Positions 9,402-15,779 of a DNA stretch of 64,000 nt are shown here, in pieces. Numbering within the stretch: the first letter of the stretch is position 1; the number at the start of each line of letters is the position of its first letter. The stretch covers positions 1 through 64,000 of the forward strand of contig NZ_CAKZKO010000004.1 of assembly GCF_937123705.1 (NCBI RefSeq), given 5' to 3'. The translations under genes and the position numbers were made by a program. The notes beneath the pieces are model-generated. The model made no database searches, had not been told where the DNA came from, and worked only from the letters and a program-made list of their open reading frames with translations. Source of the stretch: an uncultured Paraglaciecola sp. (GTDB lineage Bacteria; Pseudomonadota; Gammaproteobacteria; Enterobacterales; Alteromonadaceae).

Positions 9402-10841
9402 ATGGATCCTTTAATGAAACACTGTGTAATTTATCTTGTTTATTTTTTCAGCCTGGTTGTAAGCAGTGTTATCAATGCGAGTGAAATTAACTCTACACAA
9501 TCCTTTAGCCAACTTTTAGCTGGTAAATCTTCTACCCGAGTTATAGTCGCGTTAAAGCACCCGACTCAAAACAGCACTGCTACAACGGCGCAAAATGGCC
9601 AATGGCAATCCTTTAATAACTATGTTGCCGTAGCTCAAAATGCGCTATCAAAAGAAATGGGTTGGGTAAACTTTAATAATATTGTGCGTTACAAAGAGGT
9701 AGCAGCCATTGCAAAAAGCATTGATGCCAATGAATTTGAAAGATTACAAAACTCAAATATTGTAGCCAGCATTCACCAAGATAAGTTCAACCCAGCTTCA
9801 TTGTCGAAAAGCACCAAAACCGTGGGACTGGCTCAGCTCAATACTGCTAGTAGGGGCAAAGGAGTATCGGTAGCAGTACTTGATTCTGGTGTGGAATATA
9901 ACCATCCATTTCTAAGAGATCAGGTTATTGATGGAGCCTGTTTTTCAGGTTTTTATTCATGCCCTAACAATAAAAGAACACTATTTGGTTTACCGGCTTC
10001 AACTCCTTGTATTGGCGCGAAAGGTTGTTTTCACGGCACTCATGTAGCTGGTATTGTTGCTGGTAAAAATCCTAATTTTAGCGGTGTAGCACCTGATGCT
10101 AAGCTTTTAGCCGTCAATGTATTTTCTACAGATGGAGTAAGGTTAGGAGCCTTAGACTCTGACATTATTCTTGGTCTGGAGTGGGTCTATCAAAATGCAG
10201 AGAAGCACAATGTTGTGGCGGTTAATATGAGTTTAGGAGGCGGTTATTTTCAGCAATATTGTAATGATTCGCCTATTGCTGCCATGATCGAAAAATTGCG
10301 AGACAAAAATGTTATTTCTGTGATTGCAGCGGGAAATGATGGCCGTAAGGATGGTGTTGCCAGTCCTGCGTGTATTGAAAGTGCCGTAACAGTAGGTTCT
10401 TTAGAGCCCAATCAAAGCATTTCAAATTTTTCAAATAGTTACCCTCACCTTGATATAGTGGCACCTGGGGGGGATATTACTTCTTCAACTGTCAACGGAG
10501 ATTATGCGCACTCCTCTGGTACTTCTATGGCAGCCCCCCATGTGGCGGGTGCAATAGCGGTATTAAAGTCTGCATATCCTGATGCCACTGCGAATCAAAT
10601 TGTGGCGGCACTCAAGCAAGGAAAAACGTTTAGGGATCCTAGAAACAGTGTAATAACACCACGCTTATATTTGCCAAAATCACTGCATTGGCTTTCACAA
10701 CAAAACACAACTACCAACCCAAGAGATAAACCAACCACAAAACCTAAAAAGCACAGCAAAAAATGTACCGAACGAATTGATGGAATAGTGGTACAACGAA
10801 AAGGTAAAGATTGCCAAAATACGGGAGAGATCACATGGTAA
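9402..10841 (+). CDS. Subtilisin-like serine protease (S8) with I9-type propeptide
   Basis: 479 residues (in-frame ATG codons at 9402 and 9414; the second is also plausible). Signal peptide to about residue 27, an inhibitor-I9-like propeptide (about 45-133, ending IHQDKFNP), then the S8 catalytic domain with Asp161 (AVLDSGV), His211 (HGTHVAG), oxyanion Asn312 (AAGND) and Ser375 (GTSMAAPHVAG). After the catalytic domain comes a Thr/Pro/Lys linker and a short tail with two Cys ending GEITW. All catalytic residues are present, so an active exported protease is expected. Its stop overlaps the start of the next gene, which encodes a propeptide-like lipoprotein. Confidence 0.93.
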   Translation: MDPLMKHCVIYLVYFFSLVVSSVINASEINSTQSFSQLLAGKSSTRVIVALKHPTQNSTATTAQNGQWQSFNNYVAVAQNALSKEMGWVNFNNIVRYKEVAAIAKSIDANEFERLQNSNIVASIHQDKFNPASLSKSTKTVGLAQLNTASRGKGVSVAVLDSGVEYNHPFLRDQVIDGACFSGFYSCPNNKRTLFGLPASTPCIGAKGCFHGTHVAGIVAGKNPNFSGVAPDAKLLAVNVFSTDGVRLGALDSDIILGLEWVYQNAEKHNVVAVNMSLGGGYFQQYCNDSPIAAMIEKLRDKNVISVIAAGNDGRKDGVASPACIESAVTVGSLEPNQSISNFSNSYPHLDIVAPGGDITSSTVNGDYAHSSGTSMAAPHVAGAIAVLKSAYPDATANQIVAALKQGKTFRDPRNSVITPRLYLPKSLHWLSQQNTTTNPRDKPTTKPKKHSKKCTERIDGIVVQRKGKDCQNTGEITW

Positions 10842-11158
10842 TAAGATTATGCGTTGTCATTTTAGTTTGTCATTTTTTGGTGAGTTGCTCGATGAATGAA
10901 AAAGAAGCCTGTGAAAAATTTGCGCCTATTTGCCACGAGTTCGATAACAATCACAGTATACTTGCCATAGTTACCCTTACCCTTAAAGCTGACCAAAATG
11001 AATTTAAGAGGTTTCTTGCAGAGCAAGATATTGCGTTGCTTTCGACCATTGAAGTAACTGATCAGTTTTTTATTAGCATCACCAAATCGCAATTTTTAAG
11101 TGTTAGTCACTACCCAGATGTGCGTTTAATTCAAGCTGATAAGTTTAATCCTCGCTAA
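10835..11158 (+). CDS. Lipoprotein resembling a free-standing subtilase propeptide (putative protease inhibitor)
   Basis: 107 residues from the ATG at 10835, which overlaps the subtilase stop (ATGGTAA) and has GGGAGAG about seven bases upstream. Lipobox LVSC. The body reads like an I9 propeptide: a starting strand (ILAIVTLTLK), an amphipathic helix (NEFKRFLAEQ), and a final strand (VRLIQADKFNP). The last motif closely matches the end of the protease's own propeptide (VASIHQDKFNP). Known stand-alone I9 proteins inhibit or chaperone subtilases, so this is probably the membrane-anchored cognate inhibitor of the 9402-10841 protease. That functional step is inference. Confidence 0.7.
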   Translation: MVIRLCVVILVCHFLVSCSMNEKEACEKFAPICHEFDNNHSILAIVTLTLKADQNEFKRFLAEQDIALLSTIEVTDQFFISITKSQFLSVSHYPDVRLIQADKFNPR

Positions 11159-11190
11159 TGAACAAAATTAAAAAGAAAGGAACCCAAACA

Positions 11191-11664
11191 ATGTTTATCC
11201 AAACTTATAGAGCCACCATTTTATTATTGGTTAGCCTGTTAACGTTCAATGCCTGCCAATCCGACACTAAAATGGATAATGAAGCAATTATCACGTTAAA
11301 AAGCCCGCAATACAGTGCCTTTCAATGGGCTGTGTTAGCCCAGGGTAAGCTTATTTTAACTGCCCATAAAGGCTGGCTGTGGCCTGCCTATCAGTCTGAC
11401 AACGCTATTTTAGAAAGTTATCCGCCGCAGATCCGCCTAAATCTACACAATGACGACTCCGTTGTTACAATCGCTATTGATACTTTATATTCTCCCTTAG
11501 AAGTAACATCGGACAATTCCAAAGCTGAAATTTTAGTCGATGGTTTATGGCAATCAGTAGCAGACTTCAAACTAAACGATATGCAATTTCAGTATAAATT
11601 TGAATCAGGGCAACAATGGCGTGATGTATCAAGCGCCAACATCCGTTTTTCAGAGCCTAATTAG
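11191..11664 (+). CDS. Lipoprotein of unknown function
   Basis: About 157 residues from the ATG at 11191, which has AAAGGAA eight bases upstream and starts a lipoprotein signal (lipobox FNAC). An earlier ATG at 11158 touches the preceding stop and would put 11 charged residues ahead of the signal. The mature part is beta-rich with several Trp residues and no recognised motif. It lies between the two protease systems in the same operon. Confidence 0.7.
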   Translation: MFIQTYRATILLLVSLLTFNACQSDTKMDNEAIITLKSPQYSAFQWAVLAQGKLILTAHKGWLWPAYQSDNAILESYPPQIRLNLHNDDSVVTIAIDTLYSPLEVTSDNSKAEILVDGLWQSVADFKLNDMQFQYKFESGQQWRDVSSANIRFSEPN

Positions 11665-11686
11665 TTAATTATAAGGAATGTAGAAT

Positions 11687-12703
11687 ATGAGCATCAAATA
11701 CTCATTAGTGGCTTATTTTGTCACTTGCTTTACGGTAATAAGCCACGCAAACGAGTTGACAATAAGCGACAATTACCCAAGCGCATCTTTTATCGTCCCC
11801 CCTACAGAGAGTAAAATAGACACTAGCAATTCAATACAAAAAGTAATAGGTACAAAAGATTTTGAAAAAGTAAGGAGCTATTCTTCAAACAGCGATGTGT
11901 ATCAGCTAAGCAAAAAAGTAGGCGCCGTATTTATTAATGGGCGAGCAGCTTGTACCGGATCATTAGTAGGTCCTGACTTATTTTTAACTAATGAACATTG
12001 TGCATTCTCAAGTGGAGAAGCCATACCGCTCAACAAATACCTGTTCAGCTTTAATTACTACCTTGATGATTTACAAACAGTGACTCAACACCCCCTATTA
12101 AAAGCAACGAAGTTACTTAAATATAACGCAAAACTCGACTATGCCTTGTATCAATTAAGCGCTCCGATTGGCAACCAATTAGGCTGGCTTAAAATAGAGA
12201 AAAACGACAATTTATTAAACTCCTCCCGTAACGTTAGAATTATTCAGCACCCCAAAGGACGTTCAAAAGAAATCACTACAAAAAATGCGCAACTCTATAA
12301 AAAGCACATGAATAAGGGGGTGGTACACTATTTTGCTGACACTGAGCCAGGCTCAAGTGGCTCACCTGTATTTTCTGCCAATGGTGAAACCCTAATTGCA
12401 CTGCACCACGCTGGATACAATGACAAAAAAGGTAATGGACTCATTAATGAAGGCATACTTGCCTCCCAGATATATAGCGAAATTAACAGCTATTTACCGC
12501 AACAAAATGCTAGAAAAGCTCAACCTAAAAAAGCAAGAACACCGACTAAGCCAACACCTCAGCCACAACCCAAAATGGATAAACCTAAAAAAGTACCAGC
12601 GCCTAAGCCACCTTCCCCCGCAAAGCCTAAAAATTCCGATTGTAATGGTAACGGCATGAAAATTAACAAAGAAGATGGAAAGACTGAGTGTGTGAGGTGG
12701 TAA
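11687..12703 (+). CDS. Secreted trypsin-like serine protease
   Basis: 338 residues with a signal peptide (cleavage near SHA-NE, about residue 22). Chymotrypsin-fold triad: His104 (LTNEHC), Asp151 (LDYALYQL) and Ser224 (GSSGSPVF). No PDZ domain follows, which separates it from HtrA/DegP. Instead there is a Lys/Pro-rich linker (about 275-312) and a short terminal module with two Cys (SDC and TEC) ending VRW, similar to the tail of the subtilase upstream. It is the last gene of the plus-strand block; its stop is 18 bases from the broken end of the truncated kinase at 12722. Confidence 0.9.
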   Translation: MSIKYSLVAYFVTCFTVISHANELTISDNYPSASFIVPPTESKIDTSNSIQKVIGTKDFEKVRSYSSNSDVYQLSKKVGAVFINGRAACTGSLVGPDLFLTNEHCAFSSGEAIPLNKYLFSFNYYLDDLQTVTQHPLLKATKLLKYNAKLDYALYQLSAPIGNQLGWLKIEKNDNLLNSSRNVRIIQHPKGRSKEITTKNAQLYKKHMNKGVVHYFADTEPGSSGSPVFSANGETLIALHHAGYNDKKGNGLINEGILASQIYSEINSYLPQQNARKAQPKKARTPTKPTPQPQPKMDKPKKVPAPKPPSPAKPKNSDCNGNGMKINKEDGKTECVRW

Positions 12704-12721
12704 ACCATTGAGAGAAACGGA

Positions 12722-13207
12722 CTATCCCCAGTGCACCAAGCCCACTTTATGCACATCTTTTAAAGCCAGTAATAATTGATCTAAATAGTTAAGTGCAAGG
12801 CTAATGGGTAAGCGTTTGGGTTTGGGTTTGTCTTCTGGCTCTAGCTCAGCAATCACAGTCGCATCGGTAGCGTCACTGCCTAATTCGTCTTTTAACGAAT
12901 GAGGTAAATACGGCATCACATAATAAGGCGTGCCATCGGGCATTTCGTCAAATTCAAATACGTCAACAATGTGGGGGTTACGGTTAAGTTGTCTTAAGGT
13001 TTTGGCTTCGTTTAAAAAACGCTGGTTTAACACCTCACCAGCATCAGACGTGGCACTGGTGGCCATCGCTGCCACATTGCTGTCTTTTACCTGAAATACC
13101 TTAATCGCTACCTGCTCACCTAAACGCGGGTCTTCGGCTAAATACACTGCGCCAAAGCCGCCGGCGCCAAGCTCCTTGATTATTTTGTATTTACCTATGT
13201 TTTGCAT
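12722..13207 (-). pseudogene. Truncated Ser/Thr kinase remnant (N-lobe only)
   Basis: 161 codons encode a normal kinase start ([24 protein letters not shown]) up to KVGLVH, where the intact paralogues continue into the RDIKPAN catalytic loop. Here the frame reads WG and stops. Homology ends exactly at the GTGCAC encoding Val-His, 18 bases from the stop codon of the protease gene on the other strand, so this looks like a rearrangement breakpoint. With no catalytic loop or DFG it cannot be an active kinase. The N-terminal 62 residues match the kinase at the left edge with one difference. Confidence 0.85.
13020..13207 (-). repeat. Direct repeat of the kinase N-terminal coding region (other copy at 1-188)
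   Basis: The 188 bases at 1-188 and those at 13020-13207 are about 92% identical and in the same orientation. They bracket about 12.8 kb that holds one kinase and the whole exported-protein block. Recombination between them could delete or duplicate that block. The left copy may extend beyond the window. Confidence 0.8.
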
Positions 13208-13315
13208 AGCTCTTTTTCATTCCCTAACCAACTGATTTAGCCACTATTTTTATTTTTCAGTTATATTGTATTTATAACATGTCGCTCGGGGCATTCTTCA
13301 AATCTTAACTGAATG

Positions 13316-15397
13316 TTATTTAATTCCTAGCAGTTCTATTTCAAAAATAAGTATTGTATTTGGACCAATTTTACCCACCCCCTTTTTTCCATAAGCCAAT
13401 TCAGGTGGTATAGTCACTCTAAATTTACTGCCTACTGGCATTAAGAGCAGAGCTTCAGTAAATCCCAGAATTACTTTATTGACAGGGAAGTCAGAGGGAG
13501 CACCTCGTTGATAAGAGCTATCAAACTCGGTTCCATTAATAAAAGACCCTTTATAATGAACAGAAACGGATTGCTCTACGGTAGGTTTTTCACCCGAACC
13601 TAAAACTAGCTGTTCGTACTGTAAACCACTTTTGGTAACAATTACCCCTGGCTTTTTAGCATTTGCCTGTAAAAACAAACTTCTTTCTTTGGCATTACTA
13701 GGACTAGTAAGTGCTTGTTGAGATTTTTTAGCTTGTTCCTGATATTTGCCTATAGGATATTTGGTCATATAATCCTGATAAGACTGACTTGTGTTTATAC
13801 TTTGCGCTAGCTGCCAATCTTTCTGCTCTTGTTGTACAGCTTGGTCTTGAGCATTTTGAAGGCTTTTTCTCTCGGCGCTACTTTCATCGTTAAGCTGTTT
13901 TTGGTTAACTTGTTGCGTCTTTTTCTTATCGTTTTCTTTAAGTACTTCTTGGTTTTTCTCTGAAAATTGCTGGTCTTGGTAACTTTCGTAAGCAAGATAG
14001 CCCCCTCCACCCAAAACCAATAAGCTCACCATAACGAATATCAAACCCTTTACTCTTGAACTAGACCCATTTGGCATTCTAACGTTAACTTGATCTTGGT
14101 TATTTACCGCTGATTTATCGTCCACTTTCTTGGGGGCATAGGCCTTATAAATAACCTCTATTTTTGTTGTGGCCTGCTGAGTGTTTAAGCCAATATTACT
14201 GGCCGTATTTGTTAATATTTCAACCGTTTTTTCATTTAACTCATCAGCTTGAGCTTTTTGCCTAACTAATGCCAACCAGTTTTGAAGAGGTTTAAGCTGC
14301 GGGGCTAACTGATCACTGGTTTGCTTTATAAAATCATCTAATTGTGTTTTATCTAGACTCGCTATGGCGGCTAGCGCTTCTAATTGAAAGTACTCTTGCT
14401 TGGGTACTTCCCCTTCTCTTAAAATGATCTCGGTGACTTTATCTTTTAGCGGCTTAAGTTCTGCTTTGATGCTAGAGGTGTTATTACCTTCATCTATCCA
14501 TGTACCTGTGACTTCATCTTCCTGTGAATTACTTCCACCTTGCATTTGTTGCTCAGCTTGTTTGAGCATTTTCAACATTTTACTTGCGTCTACTGGCCTT
14601 TGGTCGGGCTGTAATTCTATGGCTTGTAGTATTAAGGCGTTTATGGCTTCGCCTATATTGGGGGCGAAGTGAATAGGGTCTTGAAAACGTCCTAAAGGTA
14701 ATTGTCCGGTTAACATACGATAAGCCAATATGCCTACGCTATAAATGTCGCTGCTCGGTGTGACATGTTTAGCGCTGTCGCGCTGCTCTGGGCTCATGTA
14801 ATTACGGCTGCCCATGCCCAAGCCGCTCTGGCTATGTTCAGCATCAGGTAATTTAGCAATACCAAAGTCGCACAGCTGCACTTGGCCTTTGTTATTCAGT
14901 AAAATATTGGCAGGTTTAATGTCGCGGTGCACTAAGCCACTTTTGTGTACTTCGCTTAAGGCTTCGAGTAATTGTTTTAAATACAAAATGGATTGTGCTG
15001 GTGCAATGGCTTTGGGGTGTAACTCTGGGCTGGTTTCTTCTATGGCACCTACGGTAAAGGCGTCTTTACCCATAACATCGACTAAAGAACGGGTTAAGTA
15101 CGGCATGATGTAATAGGGCGTGCCGTCTTCGAGTTCGTCAAACTCGTACATATCGACAATAAAGGGGTTAGACGATAATGTGCGTAAGGTTCTGGCTTCG
15201 TTAATAAAACGTTCGGTAAGTACACCAACGGCATCACTGGTGGCACTGGTGGCTTGACCAGCAATATTGGCGTCGCGTACTTGAAAAACCTTAATAGCAA
15301 CTTGCGTATGCAAGCGCGGGTCTTCGGCCAAATACACTGCGCCAAAGCCTCCGGCGCCAAGCTCCTTGATTATTCTGTATTTACCTATTTGCTGCAT
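13316..15397 (-). CDS. Membrane Ser/Thr protein kinase fused to an FKBP-type peptidyl-prolyl isomerase
   Basis: 693 residues. Intact kinase (Lys36, HRD 157-159, DFG 177-179, [10 protein letters not shown]), the conserved juxtamembrane region (about 297-395), one transmembrane helix (about 451-469), a charged coiled-coil-like spacer with one copy of the W-x-LA---T--SYQDY repeat (about 527-558), then a complete FKBP domain (about 590-692). The FKBP part carries FDSSYQRG, FPVNKVI, LMPVGSKFRV and IPPELAYG, as in Mip/FklB proteins; the usual active-site Trp is Phe (GFTEAL). By topology the isomerase is periplasmic. I know of no standard family with this order. ATG at 15397; the Sel1 fragment gene ends 20 bases upstream. 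Confidence 0.93.
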   Translation of the reverse strand: MQQIGKYRIIKELGAGGFGAVYLAEDPRLHTQVAIKVFQVRDANIAGQATSATSDAVGVLTERFINEARTLRTLSSNPFIVDMYEFDELEDGTPYYIMPYLTRSLVDVMGKDAFTVGAIEETSPELHPKAIAPAQSILYLKQLLEALSEVHKSGLVHRDIKPANILLNNKGQVQLCDFGIAKLPDAEHSQSGLGMGSRNYMSPEQRDSAKHVTPSSDIYSVGILAYRMLTGQLPLGRFQDPIHFAPNIGEAINALILQAIELQPDQRPVDASKMLKMLKQAEQQMQGGSNSQEDEVTGTWIDEGNNTSSIKAELKPLKDKVTEIILREGEVPKQEYFQLEALAAIASLDKTQLDDFIKQTSDQLAPQLKPLQNWLALVRQKAQADELNEKTVEILTNTASNIGLNTQQATTKIEVIYKAYAPKKVDDKSAVNNQDQVNVRMPNGSSSRVKGLIFVMVSLLVLGGGGYLAYESYQDQQFSEKNQEVLKENDKKKTQQVNQKQLNDESSAERKSLQNAQDQAVQQEQKDWQLAQSINTSQSYQDYMTKYPIGKYQEQAKKSQQALTSPSNAKERSLFLQANAKKPGVIVTKSGLQYEQLVLGSGEKPTVEQSVSVHYKGSFINGTEFDSSYQRGAPSDFPVNKVILGFTEALLLMPVGSKFRVTIPPELAYGKKGVGKIGPNTILIFEIELLGIK

Positions 15398-15417
15398 GGA
15401 AAACCCTATTAATGGCG

Positions 15418-15603
15418 CTACTGAAATTGCTTTAATTTTTCTTTGGCTCTTTTATAACCTTGCTCTACCGCTTTGCGGTACCAAAATACGGCTTGCTTAT
15501 CATCTTGTGCAACACCTTTTCCGTTCTGATACATATATCCAAGATTATTTTGCGCGTCAGCATAACCTTTTTGCACCGCTTGTGGTGTATTTTCCTTATG
15601 CAT
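15418..15603 (-). CDS. Short Sel1-repeat protein or remnant
   Basis: 61 residues from the ATG at 15603, preceded by AGGGTGAG. It holds one complete Sel1 repeat plus part of another ([32 protein letters not shown]) and no signal peptide. The DNA closely resembles the last Sel1 unit of the kinase gene at 190-2499, so this is probably the detached tail of a former kinase gene, possibly left when the 3' end of the neighbouring kinase was replaced. A small functional protein cannot be excluded, since it has its own ribosome binding site. Confidence 0.55.
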   Translation of the reverse strand: MHKENTPQAVQKGYADAQNNLGYMYQNGKGVAQDDKQAVFWYRKAVEQGYKRAKEKLKQFQ

Positions 15604-15623
15604 ACTCACCCTAAAAATATTTA

Positions 15624-15755
15624 ACAGCGCTACGCGCTGTACCTCCCCCAGCCCCTCCAAAGGAGGGTGGCAAAAGATGCAAAGGGACAAATTTGACCGG
15701 ATCAAATTTGAACAGCTTTAGCTGGCCCGCAGGGGAAATTACAGGGATGTAATTT
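15624..15755. repeat. Cluster of five perfect inverted repeats downstream of the FGE-kinase gene
   Basis: Within 132 bp there are five hairpins: ACAGCGC/GCGCTGT (15624-15640, loop 3), CCCTCC/GGAGGG (15653-15667, loop 3), CAAATTTGA/TCAAATTTG (15688-15710, loop 5), CAGCT/AGCTG (15713-15724, loop 2) and AAATTAC/GTAATTT (15736-15755, loop 6). None is followed by a long T-run in either direction, so they are not ordinary terminators. The segment begins 24 bases past the kinase stop codon and ends just before the Sel1 fragment gene. Confidence 0.85.
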
Positions 15756-15779
15756 ATAAAAAGAACAAAGGTCAAAGAA

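Noticed and set aside
11687-12703. Trypsin-like protease as DegP/DegS/HtrA
   Set aside because: There is no PDZ domain after the protease domain; the C-terminus is a Pro/Lys linker and a short Cys-containing tail.
15624-15755. Hairpin cluster as a simple transcription terminator
   Set aside because: None of the five stems is followed by a T-run of useful length in either direction, and five in a row is atypical.
15624-15755. Hairpin cluster as an integron attC site or CRISPR array
   Set aside because: No equal spacers or repeated unit, no integrase or cas gene, and stems differ in sequence.
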